A stretch of DNA of 32,762 bases from Methylobacterium goesingense (GTDB taxonomy: Bacteria; Pseudomonadota; Alphaproteobacteria; Rhizobiales; Beijerinckiaceae): contig NZ_BPQL01000054.1 of the NCBI RefSeq assembly GCF_022179225.1, positions 1-32,762 on the forward strand. The letters are read 5' to 3'. Within the stretch, counting starts at the first letter, position 1; every line of letters begins with the position of its first letter. The translations under genes were made by a program, and so were the position numbers. Of this stretch, positions 1 to 7,943 are shown piece by piece. Below the pieces are notes generated by a model. It saw nothing but the letters and a program-made list of their open reading frames with translations, was not told where the DNA came from and did not search any database.

Positions 1-534
1 GATCTCGCGCTCGCGCTCGGTGATGCGAATGGTCTCGTCCGCGCGGCGTAACTCGCCCCGGTCGATCCGGTAGGAGAACGGCCCGAAGGTCACGGTGTCG
101 TGGCCGACGGCCTGCCCTTCGCCGCCCGGGCTGCGGCGCTTGATGATGTTGGAGAGCCGCAGGATGAGCTCGCGCGGCTCGAAGGGCTTGGGCAGGTAGT
201 CGTCGGCGCCGATCTCCAGGCCCATGACCCGATCGTTGGGGTTCGAGCGCGCGGTGAGCATCAGGATGGGCACCCGGGAGGATTTGCGCACCTCGCGCGC
301 ATAGTCGAAGCCGCTCTCGCCGGGCATCATCACGTCGAGTACGAGGGCGTCGAACACGAAGCACTGCGCCTTGGTGCGGGCCTCCGGTACGTTACCGGCC
401 GAGGTGACGCGGAAGCCCTGCTCGAAGAGGAAACGCGCCAGCAGTTCGCGCACCCGGCGGTCGTCGTCCACCACCAGGATGTGGGGGGCGTGATCGGGAA
501 GCTCCGTGCTCCCCCGGGGGCTCGGTGACGCCAT
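1..534 (-). CDS. OmpR-family response regulator (3' end beyond the left edge)
   Basis: Two-component response regulator. 178 residues are visible from ATG at 534 and the frame is still open at base 1. The receiver domain occupies about residues 17-130, with the acidic cluster DDD 23-25, phospho-acceptor Asp67 in LDVMMPG, Thr94 and Lys116 (KPFEP). A linker then leads into the start of a winged-helix domain ending in ITEREREI, which is typical of the OmpR/PhoB group. The DNA-recognition helix lies outside the window. Its ATG shares one base with the TGA of the upstream MarR gene, so the two are almost certainly one transcript and translationally coupled. No histidine kinase is adjacent in the window. 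Confidence 0.9.
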   Translation of the reverse strand, partial: MASPSPRGSTELPDHAPHILVVDDDRRVRELLARFLFEQGFRVTSAGNVPEARTKAQCFVFDALVLDVMMPGESGFDYAREVRKSSRVPILMLTARSNPNDRVMGLEIGADDYLPKPFEPRELILRLSNIIKRRSPGGEGQAVGHDTVTFGPFSYRIDRGELRRADETIRITEREREI

Positions 535-1043
535 CAGGCGGCGCTCCGGACGCGCCGCGCCATCAACCGGCGCACGGCCGCCCGGGCGTCGGGCTCGATC
601 ATCCCGAACAGGAAGCTCTCGGCCGAGGGCTGCGCCGTGTGCCCGGCCTCGGCGTCCGCGAGGGCGCGCGCCACCCGCCGGCTCTGCACCCGGATGAGAT
701 CGCCCGCCAGCACCGTGCCGGCGGCCGTACAGAACAGGAGCCGCTGGCGGCGGTCGTTCGTGCCGGTCTTCTGGGTGATGTAGTCCTGCTCGATCAAGTC
801 CTTGAGCACCCGGTTGAGACTCTGCTTCGTGATGCGCAGAATATCCAGGAGTTCGGCGATCGTGAGGCCCGGATAGCGGTCCACGAAATGCAGCACCCGG
901 TGATGCGCCCGCCCGAAGCCGTACTGCGCCAGGATCCGGTCCGGGTCGCCGACGAAATCCCGGTAGGCGAAGAACAGCAACTCGATGAGGTCGTCGCCTG
1001 ACCCGCCGGTCAGGGCCGGGTCCTCGAAATCGGCATCGGGCAT
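534..1043 (-). CDS. MarR-family transcriptional regulator
   Basis: Winged-helix DNA-binding regulator of about 170 residues, the usual MarR length. The N-terminal dimerisation helix carries LIELLFFAYRDF. The helix-turn-helix follows around LTIAELLDILRITKQSLNRVLKDL, and the wing around TGTNDRRQRLL matches the MarR DxR motif. The start is uncertain: ATG at 1043 is taken here, but an in-frame GTG at 1058 adds five residues and neither has a convincing ribosome-binding site. The gene overlaps the downstream response-regulator gene by one base (TGATG). The pairing suggests the MarR protein and the response regulator control the same genes, but the ligand and targets cannot be read from the sequence. 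Confidence 0.88.
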   Translation of the reverse strand: MPDADFEDPALTGGSGDDLIELLFFAYRDFVGDPDRILAQYGFGRAHHRVLHFVDRYPGLTIAELLDILRITKQSLNRVLKDLIEQDYITQKTGTNDRRQRLLFCTAAGTVLAGDLIRVQSRRVARALADAEAGHTAQPSAESFLFGMIEPDARAAVRRLMARRVRSAA

Positions 1044-1080
1044 CGCGCGGGCTGTCACGTCGGGAGCGGCCTGGAATTAC

Positions 1081-1095
1081 GTCAGTGTTGTTGAC
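1081..1095. promoter_or_regulatory. possible MarR operator and promoter region
   Basis: Upstream of the MarR gene there is an imperfect palindrome, GTCA-N7-TGAC, with a TTGACA hexamer immediately overlapping (1091-1096). MarR proteins often autoregulate by binding short palindromes in their own promoter, so this is a candidate site. Only the outer four base pairs match, so chance is possible. Confidence 0.25.
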
Positions 1096-1295
1096 ATGTT
1101 TCAGTCGCGCCGGGAGCCGTCAAGCCATCGGCGCCGTTTGGCCACCGCCGATCCCTTTCCAGTCGCCTAATTCCCAGCCCCCGAGACCCTGGGACACCCT
1201 GCCACGGGGACGACTCTGCAGCGGAAGGCTCGCGCCGGAACCCACCCTGGAGCCCCGCGTTTCCAGAACAATTCGGGAACAAGAGGATTTCCATC

Positions 1296-1631
1296 GTGGC
1301 GAACACCCAGACTTCCAAGGCTCAGACTTCCAAGGCTCAGACTTCCCAAGCTCAGACTTCGAAGAGCGACACCTCCAAAGCCCAGTCTGCCGCGAATCGG
1401 GCGGACGCCGCCGAGACCAACCCGAAGACCGACCCGAAGGACACCTCGAACCAGATCAAGGATCCGAGCGAGTGGACCACCGGCGGTGAGCCGATGACGG
1501 GCGCCCAGGCCTCCTATCTCAAGACCCTCTCGGAGGAGGCCAAGGACCCCGAGGCCTTCGATCCGGACATTGACAAGGCCGAGGCCTCCCAGCGGATCGA
1601 TGCCCTGCGCAAGGAATCCGGCAAGGCCTGA
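1296..1631 (+). CDS. DUF3072 domain protein with N-terminal TSKAQ repeats
   Basis: Small hydrophilic protein of 111 residues, function unknown. The C-terminal half (about 55-108) has the DUF3072 pattern: WTTGGEPMTGAQASYLKTL, a variable acidic spacer, then KAEASQRIDAL. The N-terminal 35 residues are low-complexity pentapeptide repeats (TSKAQ and variants), with no signal peptide or membrane segment. The start is GTG at 1296, chosen because AAGAGGA lies at 1281-1287 with about eight bases of spacing. The protein is rich in Lys, Asp, Glu, Ser and Thr and probably largely unfolded outside the short DUF3072 helices. It is followed by an 11-bp inverted repeat at 1642-1684 and appears to be a single-gene unit. 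Confidence 0.88.
   Translation: MANTQTSKAQTSKAQTSQAQTSKSDTSKAQSAANRADAAETNPKTDPKDTSNQIKDPSEWTTGGEPMTGAQASYLKTLSEEAKDPEAFDPDIDKAEASQRIDALRKESGKA
1308..1382 (+). repeat. 15-bp in-frame tandem repeat in the DUF3072 gene
   Basis: Five consecutive 15-bp units start at 1308. Units one and two are identical (CAGACTTCCAAGGCT), unit three differs at one or two bases, and units four and five are more diverged. The unit encodes QTSKA, so copy changes lengthen or shorten the protein without breaking the frame. Confidence 0.85.
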
Positions 1632-1641
1632 GCGGCATCAC

Positions 1642-1684
1642 CGTTCCGGGCCCTCTACGGCATCGTCCGAGACGGCCCGGAACG
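1642..1684 (+). terminator. inverted repeat after the DUF3072 gene
   Basis: Perfect 11-bp arms, CGTTCCGGGCC at 1642-1652 and GGCCCGGAACG at 1674-1684, separated by 21 bases, begin ten bases after the stop codon. No T-run follows, so if it terminates transcription it is not a canonical intrinsic terminator. Confidence 0.45.
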
Positions 1685-1917
1685 AAGAGCGCAGCGGTCG
1701 GCGAGAGTTCGGGATGCGAAACGTGTGACGTCGACCTGCGAATCGCGCGTCTCGAACCGCCTTCGCAGATCGGCTTAAGCCCTCCGCAACGAAGCCGGTC
1801 TTAAGCTCTTCCTGGGACGACCCCGGCGAGAGACGATCGGCGAAGATGGACAGACGGGAACCGAGCGGCCCCACGGGGGAGGCCGAGCGCCACTGGGCTG
1901 CCCGAGCCCGTTCGCTC

Positions 1918-2082
1918 ATGTCCCGCTTTCGAACGGATTCCAACGGCGCGACGGCCATCGAGTATGGATTGATCGCCGCCCTGACCTTCCTCACGTTCGT
2001 CGGCGCCCTCCGGCTCTACGGCGAGCGCATGAATGTCATGTACGAGTTCATCGGCAGCAAGATCAGCAACGTCACTTCCTGA
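1918..2082 (+). CDS. Flp/Fap-type pilin subunit (orphan)
   Basis: Small type IVb (tad-type) pilin. The sequence NG|ATAIEYGLIAAL shows the conserved prepilin peptidase site, Gly followed by the Glu-Tyr pair at positions 5 and 6 of the mature chain, and a hydrophobic N-terminal helix. From ATG at 1918 the leader is ten residues, usual for Flp prepilins. The frame is open upstream to another ATG at 1846, which would add 24 charged residues and has only a weak GAGAG upstream, so the start is uncertain. No tad/cpa assembly gene is in this window, so the pilin must rely on machinery elsewhere or be a stray copy. Two CTTAAG sequences (1774-1779, 1800-1805) lie upstream. Confidence 0.85.
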   Translation: MSRFRTDSNGATAIEYGLIAALTFLTFVGALRLYGERMNVMYEFIGSKISNVTS

Positions 2083-2201
2083 ACGATGGCACCGCCTGAG
2101 CGGAACACTGCCGGACGATGAGTTCGCCATGAGGCAGGCGACCACCGTACCGGGGTGAGATTCCGCTCTGGCCGCCGGCCGGAACGAAACGGCCTGCCGC
2201 C

Positions 2202-3029
2202 TCAGCGCCCGCTGCGCCCCGCCTCCGTCTTGGAGCGTCCGCCCCCGGGGGCCGGCGCGTCTGAGCGTTCGGCATCGGTACCGCTCGCCCCCTGCCAGAA
2301 CGTGTCGAACAGGCGCTGCATCGCGCGGGCGTTCTCTTGCTGCACCTCCAGGCCGGTCTGGAACATCTGCTGCATCATCTCGAAGGGGGCATCCCCCGGC
2401 GAGGTCTCCTGGGAGGCCCCCTGGGTGGACTTGGCGGTCTTGGGGCTCGCCGCCGCGGCGAGGCGCGGCGGGGCGGAGGGCTTGCGGACGGGCGTGCTCT
2501 GGGCGGCGGGTGCCGCGGGACCGCCCGACCTCAGGAAGCTCTCCATCATCTCCGACCAGGCGTTGGGCGGGAAACCGAAGGTCTGGGCCGGGCTCTGCTG
2601 CGCCGGGGCCGGCGCCTGGTTGATCATGACGTGGACGATGCCCGCCACGACCATTCCGGCCATCAGCGGGAGCATCTGCTTCAGGGCCGGCGTCGCCACA
2701 CCGCTCACGGCGGCGGCCTGCTGGAGCACGGCCTGGCTGAGATGGGGTGAGCCAAAGAGCTGTCCGACCAGCATGTCCATCTGCTGCGAAGGCTTGTCCA
2801 TCTGGAAGAAGGGCTTGGCCTTCGTCGGCGGGTTGGGGGCCACGAGATTGAACAGCTTGGCAAAGCCCATGGGATCGTGAGCGGCGTTACGCTGCAACCC
2901 CATCGTCAGCGCCGGCAGGAGCGCTTCCATCGCGCGCATGCCCTGCTCCTGCGTCAGGCCGAACTGAGGCCCGAAGCCCTGGAGATTGGCGCCCGCCTGC
3001 GCCTGGAGGATATCGAACAGGTTGAACAT
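2202..3029 (-). CDS. DUF937 domain protein
   Basis: Protein of 275 residues from ATG at 3029; this start has GAGG six bases upstream and gives the N-terminus MFNLFDILQ, usual for the family. The N-terminal ~130 residues are Ala/Gln/Met-rich helices of DUF937 type (FGLTQEQGMRAMEALLPALTMGL, later LPLMAGMVVAGIV, which may be a buried or membrane-associated helix). A Pro/Ala-rich linker follows, and the C-terminal segment (about 210-250) has FEMMQQMFQTGLEVQQENARAM, weakly reminiscent of phasin-like or amphipathic helices. The role is unknown; polymer-granule or membrane association is speculation. It is convergent with the pilin gene and divergent from sfsA. Confidence 0.8.
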   Translation of the reverse strand: MFNLFDILQAQAGANLQGFGPQFGLTQEQGMRAMEALLPALTMGLQRNAAHDPMGFAKLFNLVAPNPPTKAKPFFQMDKPSQQMDMLVGQLFGSPHLSQAVLQQAAAVSGVATPALKQMLPLMAGMVVAGIVHVMINQAPAPAQQSPAQTFGFPPNAWSEMMESFLRSGGPAAPAAQSTPVRKPSAPPRLAAAASPKTAKSTQGASQETSPGDAPFEMMQQMFQTGLEVQQENARAMQRLFDTFWQGASGTDAERSDAPAPGGGRSKTEAGRSGR

Positions 3030-3134
3030 GGCGGCCTCGCGGACGAACGGCGACATGCCCGGCGGATGCCCGGACGCGCCCCCGAACTCTGTCGCATCGG
3101 CGGGTCACTGACCAGCCCGAGCGCCTCATGGGCG

Positions 3135-3176
3135 CCCGATTCCATGTCAACGAATGTCGGAATCGGGTTTTCTTTT
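3135..3176 (+). terminator. intrinsic-terminator-like hairpin in front of sfsA
   Basis: CCCGATTCC (3135-3143) and GGAATCGGG (3159-3167) form a 9-bp stem with a 15-base loop, followed directly by TTTTCTTTT (3168-3176). It lies between the divergent DUF937 and sfsA genes, about 50 bases before the sfsA start, where no upstream + strand gene needs terminating. Confidence 0.5.
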
Positions 3177-3224
3177 ACCCGAACGCCCCGTTTCTTCCTC
3201 GAAAAACCGACCCCGGAGCCGTCG

Positions 3225-3932
3225 ATGCGCTTTTCCGCGCCCCTGATCGAGGCGCGCCTCGTGCGTCGCTACAAGCGCTTCCTGGCCGACATGGAATGCG
3301 CGGACGGCACCCTCGTCACGGCGCATTGCGCGAATCCGGGCGCGATGCTGGGCCTCCTGGCCCCGGGCGCCCGCACCCTGCTGTCGCGCGCGACGAGCCC
3401 GACGCGCAAGCTCGGCTATTCCTGGGAACTGGTGGAAGCCGACCTGCCCGGGGGGCCGCAATGGGTCGGCATCAACACGATGCGCCCGAACGCCCTGGTG
3501 GCGGAGGCCTTCGCCGCCGGGAGCCTGCCGGCGCTGACGGGCTACACGAGCCTGCGCCCTGAGGTCCGCTACGGGCGGGCGAGCCGGGTGGATTTCCTGG
3601 CCGGCGGGGAGGGATCGGCGCCCTGCCACGTGGAGGTGAAGAACTGTCACCTGATGCGCGCGCCGGGCCTCGCCGAGTTCCCCGATTGCGTCGCCGCCCG
3701 GAGCGCGCGCCACATGGAGGACCTCGCCGCCGTAGTGGCGGCGGGCGGGCGCGCAATGGTGATCATCGTGGTGCAGATGTGGGCGGAGCGCTTCGCACCG
3801 GCCGGCGACCTCGATCCAGCCTTCGACCGAGCGTTCCAGGCCGCCCGCGCGGCCGGCGTCGCCGTGCATGCCTACCGCTGTCGGATCGACCCCGCCGGCA
3901 TCACCGTCGCCGACGCGATCCCGGTGGCGTAG
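3225..3932 (+). CDS. sfsA: SfsA, sugar fermentation stimulation protein homolog
   Basis: Protein of 235 residues, the usual SfsA length. It begins MRFSAPLIEARLVRRYKRF, the OB-like N-terminal part. The conserved features follow: HCANPGAM near residue 35, the SWELVEAD stretch, VGINTMRPNALV, and the nuclease-like core with RVDFL and VEVKNCHL. The E-K pair of VEVKN resembles a PD-(D/E)XK site. SfsA is widespread and reported to bind DNA, but its cellular role is unsettled. Start ATG 3225 has GGAG about seven bases upstream; a long upstream extension of the open frame is rejected because it has no homology-like content. It is the first gene of a short + strand run with the MAPEG gene 54 bases downstream. 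Confidence 0.93.
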   Translation: MRFSAPLIEARLVRRYKRFLADMECADGTLVTAHCANPGAMLGLLAPGARTLLSRATSPTRKLGYSWELVEADLPGGPQWVGINTMRPNALVAEAFAAGSLPALTGYTSLRPEVRYGRASRVDFLAGGEGSAPCHVEVKNCHLMRAPGLAEFPDCVAARSARHMEDLAAVVAAGGRAMVIIVVQMWAERFAPAGDLDPAFDRAFQAARAAGVAVHAYRCRIDPAGITVADAIPVA

Positions 3933-3986
3933 GGTTTCGCGGACGGTGCGTGGGGTCGTCCCGCGCCCGTTTCCGGAGGGGGTTGC

Positions 3987-4520
3987 ATGGAGCGTGACGA
4001 AGCCTTCCTGCGCGAGCAGCGCGGCGTACGGCGGGGTGCCGTCCTCGCGGGACTGATCGGCATCCTGGCCCTCGGCCTCGCCTTCGGAATGGCCGGCCCG
4101 GCGGCCCCGCTCGCCGGTGCGGGCGAGCGGATCGCATTCGCCCTGCGCGTCGATCTCGTGGTGGTCGCCTGGTTCGCGGCGGCGATCGCGAATGTCGCGC
4201 GGTTGCGCTTCGCATCGCCCGACGACATCGGCGCGGCCACGGCGCCTACGGAGGGAGCGCGCATCAAGGTCGCCAGAGCCATCCTCGCGAACACGGGCGA
4301 GCAGGCCGCCCTGGCGGTGTTCGCGCACCTGGCGGTCGCCGCCGCCCTGGCGTCCTACGCGGCCGTCGTGCCGGTGCTGGCGGGCCTGTTCTGTGCCGGC
4401 CGGCTGCTGTTCTGGCTCGGCTACGCCCGGGGTGCGGCGGCGCGGGCACTGGGCTTCGGGCTGACCTTCTATCCCAGCCTCGCCGCCCTGGTCATCTCGG
4501 CCGTGGCCAGCCTGTCATGA
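3987..4520 (+). CDS. MAPEG-family membrane protein
   Basis: Integral membrane protein of 177 residues with about four hydrophobic segments (roughly 18-40, 48-68, 110-135, 150-175). Family marks are NTGEQAALAVFAHL after the first helix pair, the later RLLFWLGY segment, and ARALGFGLTFYPS near the C-terminus. MAPEG proteins include glutathione-dependent enzymes of eicosanoid metabolism; bacterial members mostly lack an assigned substrate. Start ATG 3987 has GGAGGG at 3975-3980. Its stop interlocks with that of the convergent FkbM gene: TCATGA at 4515-4520 holds both stops. Confidence 0.88.
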   Translation: MERDEAFLREQRGVRRGAVLAGLIGILALGLAFGMAGPAAPLAGAGERIAFALRVDLVVVAWFAAAIANVARLRFASPDDIGAATAPTEGARIKVARAILANTGEQAALAVFAHLAVAAALASYAAVVPVLAGLFCAGRLLFWLGYARGAAARALGFGLTFYPSLAALVISAVASLS

Positions 4521-5345
4521 GGCGCGTTCGAAGATGAGGTTCAGGCGGGTCTTGCGGATCAGCCGGTAGCCGTGCTGCTCCAGCAGGGCGGGCAGATCGA
4601 TCTGCCACTGGTCCGTACCGTTCTCCAGGATCAGGACCCTGGGATGAAGCGTGGCCGGCGCTTCACGCAGGAAGGGCTCGAGGATCAGGTCCTCGGCCCC
4701 CTCGACGTCGAGCTTCATTGCGTCGATGGCCGCGAAGCCCTCGCTGCGGGCGAGATCCAGGAGCGTCACCGCGGGGACGCGGATCTGTGCGCCCTCGTTG
4801 GTGCCGACAATTTTGAGGCTCGACTCGCCCCGGTTGCGCGGATCGACGAACAGGGTGAGTTCCCCCGCCTTGTCGGCGACCGCGCAAGCCAAGGCCTTGA
4901 CCGTTCCGAACGGGTTCTGCGCGATGTTGTAGGCTAGGCGCTGGAACACGTCCGGCTGGGGCTCGATGGCGAGGATACGGGCGCGCGGCCCCGCGAAGGC
5001 CGCCACGAACAGGGCGTAAGCCCCGATATTCGCACCGATGTCGAGGAAGGTGCAGCCCGGCGCGAGCTTCGCCCGCAGGAGTTCGCGCTCCTCGGGATCG
5101 AAGAATTGCGGCGTGAAGAGCACCTTCTTCTCGCAGTTGTTGTTGTACGGATAGAGGCGCATGCGCGCCCCGTAGCGCTCCACGTCGAGGGGCTGGCCGC
5201 GCAGGAGGCTGATCGCGATCCGACGCAGGAACAGCGACAGGCGCCGTCCACCCCAGCTTCCGTAGGACAAGCGTCCCGTGCGCGCGGCGATACGCGCGAC
5301 GAGGCCGGTGGGTGCGTAGGTGCCGTAGGGCTGCGAGTCTCTCAT
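4515..5345 (-). CDS. FkbM-family SAM-dependent methyltransferase
   Basis: Methyltransferase of 276 residues. The SAM-binding motif I is LDIGANIGAY (101-110), followed by the acidic loop IEPQP (128-132) and later KLDVEGAE, all typical of FkbM methyltransferases. These methylate hydroxyl groups on sugars, polyketides or other secondary products; the substrate cannot be predicted. The N-terminal 60 residues are basic and Leu/Arg-rich (RRLSLFLRRIAISLLRG), perhaps for membrane or glycan contact. ATG 5345 is preferred because the open frame upstream is Arg/Gly-rich and looks non-coding. Convergent with the MAPEG gene, sharing the six-base TCATGA stop overlap. Confidence 0.88.
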   Translation of the reverse strand: MRDSQPYGTYAPTGLVARIAARTGRLSYGSWGGRRLSLFLRRIAISLLRGQPLDVERYGARMRLYPYNNNCEKKVLFTPQFFDPEERELLRAKLAPGCTFLDIGANIGAYALFVAAFAGPRARILAIEPQPDVFQRLAYNIAQNPFGTVKALACAVADKAGELTLFVDPRNRGESSLKIVGTNEGAQIRVPAVTLLDLARSEGFAAIDAMKLDVEGAEDLILEPFLREAPATLHPRVLILENGTDQWQIDLPALLEQHGYRLIRKTRLNLIFERAS

Positions 5346-5652
5346 CGCGGGTGCTGATGCCAGCCCGCGGCGATGGCGGCAAGCGCGAGGCCCGATTCGG
5401 CCGCGTCCGCAATGGACGCCACGCTCAGGCGAAGCTCGACACAACAGAGATCTCGATAAGCTTCACGGCTTAGCGGTGAGGGCGCGTCCGCCAGCGGCTG
5501 GTCTGTTCCATTGTGGCAACACCACGACCCAAACCACTTGGAACACCCCTAATCTGCCCTAAAAGTAGGCGGATGCACAAAGGATAGCTTTGCCGCAGCG
5601 CGGAACCTTTGCGAGCTTAGGCGTAACGCCGACCCCTTCGCAGAGTTCCTCG
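5346..5652. promoter_or_regulatory. 307-bp divergent intergenic region, FkbM gene and porin
   Basis: No gene is visible here. The stretch 5500-5600 is less GC-rich than its surroundings and carries several inverted repeats: GTTCCA (5505-5510) with TGGAAC (5539-5544), within which GTGG-caaca-CCAC (5513-5525) nests; and CAAAG-gatag-CTTTG (5577-5591). These could be operators or 5' leader hairpins for the porin mRNA. I cannot assign a confident -35/-10 pair. Confidence 0.4.
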
Positions 5653-6921
5653 ATGACCATGAACCGCCCGCTCCTCGCCCTCACGGCCCTGCTGCTCTCG
5701 TCGGCATGCGCCTATGCGGCTGACCTGAAGGCGCCCGTGGCCCCGGCTCCGGTCCCGGCGTCCTGCAAGGCCGAGATCACGTTCCCGGCCTATGGCGGCG
5801 TCATCAAGCAGAACCCGAACCCGGCCTGCCTCACCCTCGGCGCGTTCGGCGACATCTATGTCGGCGGCGCGGTCACGGGCTACTTCTACGATCAGAGCAA
5901 TGTGACTTCCATTGCGCTCCCCGGCATTGCCGCCGATCGCTTCGGGCGCGCCGACTTCTCGAACCTGATGGGCTTCATCCAGAAGGCCGATGGTGCCTTC
6001 CAGTTCTACGCCGCCTTCGGCGCCTACTCGATCCCGGGCCTGGGCGCGCCGATCTTCAGCGCCTTCGATCAGACCAACCTGCTGTTCTCGCCCGCTCCGA
6101 TCGTGTTCGGCAAGTACGTGATCAACGACAACTGGTCGGTCCAGGGCGGCCGCATGCCGACCCTGATCGGCTCGGAGCTGCCCTTCACCTTCCAGAACCT
6201 GAACATCTCGCGCGGCCTTCTCTTCGCGCAGGAGAACGTGATCAACCACGGCGTGCAGGTGAACTACTCGGACGGCCCGTGGGCTGCCTCGTTCGCCGCG
6301 ACCGATGGCTTCTTCTCGGGTGAGCTCAACTGGGTCACGGGCGCGATCACCTACAAGATCGACTCCGCCAACACGATCGGCATCAACGGCGGTACCCACT
6401 TCTCCAGCTACACCAAGTTCGACCTGTCGGACCGCAGCCTGCGCAACCAGTTCGCGACCCCCGCGACGCTGCAGAACAGCAGCATCATCAGCGCGAACTA
6501 CACCTATGCCGACGGCCCCTGGATCGTGACGCCGTACGTCCAGTACACCAATGTCGAGCGGAACGATTTCATCGGCCTCGCCGGTGCCGAGACCTTCGGT
6601 GGCGCGATCCTCGCCAGCTACGCCTTCACGGACAACTTCGCCCTTGCGGGTCGCTTTGAATACATCGCGCAGAGTGGCAACAGCCGCACGGGCCTCCCGC
6701 TCCAGTCGAACGTCCTCTACGGACCCGGCAGCTCCGCCCTGTCCTTCACGGTCACCCCGACCTTCACCTTCGACCGCTTCTTCGTTCGCGGCGAGTTCTC
6801 GACCGTGCAGCTTTACGACATCACCGTCGATCGCGCGTTCAACGTCGGCACCGGCTTCGGCCGCAACGGCGTGAAGACCTCGCAGGAGCGTTACATGATC
6901 GAGACCGGCATCACCTTCTGA
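5653..6921 (+). CDS. Outer-membrane porin, Porin_2 type
   Basis: Alphaproteobacterial general porin of 422 residues. It has a signal peptide (MNRPLLALTALLLSSACAYA, cleaved before ADLKAP), the KAPV/PVPA Pro-Ala-rich mature start, and a paired-cysteine segment (ASCKAE...NPACLTLG) typical of the Porin_2 group in Hyphomicrobiales. Alternating hydrophobic/polar strands follow and the protein ends in Phe, as expected for beta-barrel assembly. Two nearby ATGs (5653, 5659) are possible; 5653 has AGAG about eight bases upstream. Codon use is strongly biased to C-ending codons, as for a highly expressed gene, and a strong hairpin terminator follows at 6949. Confidence 0.92.
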   Translation: MTMNRPLLALTALLLSSACAYAADLKAPVAPAPVPASCKAEITFPAYGGVIKQNPNPACLTLGAFGDIYVGGAVTGYFYDQSNVTSIALPGIAADRFGRADFSNLMGFIQKADGAFQFYAAFGAYSIPGLGAPIFSAFDQTNLLFSPAPIVFGKYVINDNWSVQGGRMPTLIGSELPFTFQNLNISRGLLFAQENVINHGVQVNYSDGPWAASFAATDGFFSGELNWVTGAITYKIDSANTIGINGGTHFSSYTKFDLSDRSLRNQFATPATLQNSSIISANYTYADGPWIVTPYVQYTNVERNDFIGLAGAETFGGAILASYAFTDNFALAGRFEYIAQSGNSRTGLPLQSNVLYGPGSSALSFTVTPTFTFDRFFVRGEFSTVQLYDITVDRAFNVGTGFGRNGVKTSQERYMIETGITF

Positions 6922-6948
6922 TCCAGTCCGACAACGGCGACGCTTTCG

Positions 6949-6983
6949 AGCGGCGGCAGGGAAACCTGCCGCCGCTTTCATTT
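6949..6983 (+). terminator. intrinsic terminator of the porin gene
   Basis: GCGGCGGCAGG (6950-6960), loop GAAA, CCTGCCGCCGC (6965-6975): a perfect 11-bp GC stem with a GNRA tetraloop followed by TTTCATTT. It begins 28 bases after the porin stop. Confidence 0.9.
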
Positions 6984-7045
6984 GTGCTCACGCGTCACCC
7001 CGGGGCTTCCGTCGGGGCGACGGGCGGTCCAATGAGGCAGGCACC

Positions 7046-7837
7046 ATGCCCAGACCGATAAGGCCCGAGCCCATGCAGACCTTCGATTCCGACGGCGTCG
7101 CCATCGCGTATATCGACGCGGCCCCCGAGGGCGGATCGGGCGACCCGATCCTGCTGATCCACGGTTTCGCCTCCAACCACGCGGTGAACTGGGTCAACAC
7201 GCTCTGGGTCCGGACCCTGACGCAGGCCGGGTATCGGGTCGTCGCCCTCGACAACCGGGGACATGGCGAGAGCCAGAAGCTCTACGATCCGGACGCCTAC
7301 GGCTCCGACATCATGGCGCAGGACGCGCGCCGCCTCCTCGACCACCTCGGCATCGAACGGGCCGACGTGATGGGCTACTCGATGGGCGCGCGCATCTCCG
7401 CCTTCCTCGCCCTCGACGCGCCGGAGCGGGTGCGCTCGGTTCTGCTCGGAGGCCTCGGTCTGCACCTCGTCGAGGGCAGGGGCCTGCCCGACGGCATCGC
7501 CGAGGCCCTGGAGGCTGAGCCCGGCGCCCCCGCGCCGAACCCGACGGCCGCCGCCTTCCGCACCTTCGCGGAGCAGACGAAGAGCGACCTGCGGGCGCTG
7601 GCCGCCTGCATGCGCGGCTCGCGCCAAGCCCTGTCGCGGGCCGAGGTCGCGCAAATCGAGATGCCGGTCCTCGTCACGGTCGGCACCCTCGACACGGTCT
7701 CGGGCTCAGGCCCGGCGCTGGCCGCCCTCCTGCCGAACGCCACCTCCCTCGAACTGCCCAACCGCGACCACAGCACGGCGGTGGGTGACCGGGGGCACCG
7801 GGCGGGCGTCCTCGACTTCCTGGCCAAGCGGCCCTGA
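7046..7837 (+). CDS. Alpha/beta-fold hydrolase
   Basis: Serine hydrolase of 263 residues. The oxyanion-hole motif is HGFASN (39-44), the nucleophile elbow GYSMG has Ser112, and the remaining triad is Asp216 (GTLDTVSG) and His242 (NRDHST). The DNRGHGES segment is characteristic of the esterase/epoxide-hydrolase-like branch. The cap region (about 140-190) is short. The substrate is unknown. Start ATG 7046 has GAGG about eight bases upstream; an internal ATG at 7073 would remove nine residues. It stands alone after the porin terminator, so it is likely monocistronic. Confidence 0.88.
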   Translation: MPRPIRPEPMQTFDSDGVAIAYIDAAPEGGSGDPILLIHGFASNHAVNWVNTLWVRTLTQAGYRVVALDNRGHGESQKLYDPDAYGSDIMAQDARRLLDHLGIERADVMGYSMGARISAFLALDAPERVRSVLLGGLGLHLVEGRGLPDGIAEALEAEPGAPAPNPTAAAFRTFAEQTKSDLRALAACMRGSRQALSRAEVAQIEMPVLVTVGTLDTVSGSGPALAALLPNATSLELPNRDHSTAVGDRGHRAGVLDFLAKRP

Positions 7838-7943
7838 GGGGCGCCTGAGACCTCCTCCCGGCGATCCCTTCGGCTTCGTGCGAGAGTTGCCGCTCGCACG
7901 GCGTCGCATGCGCGCGCTGGGACGGACGCGAACCGTGCTCGGA

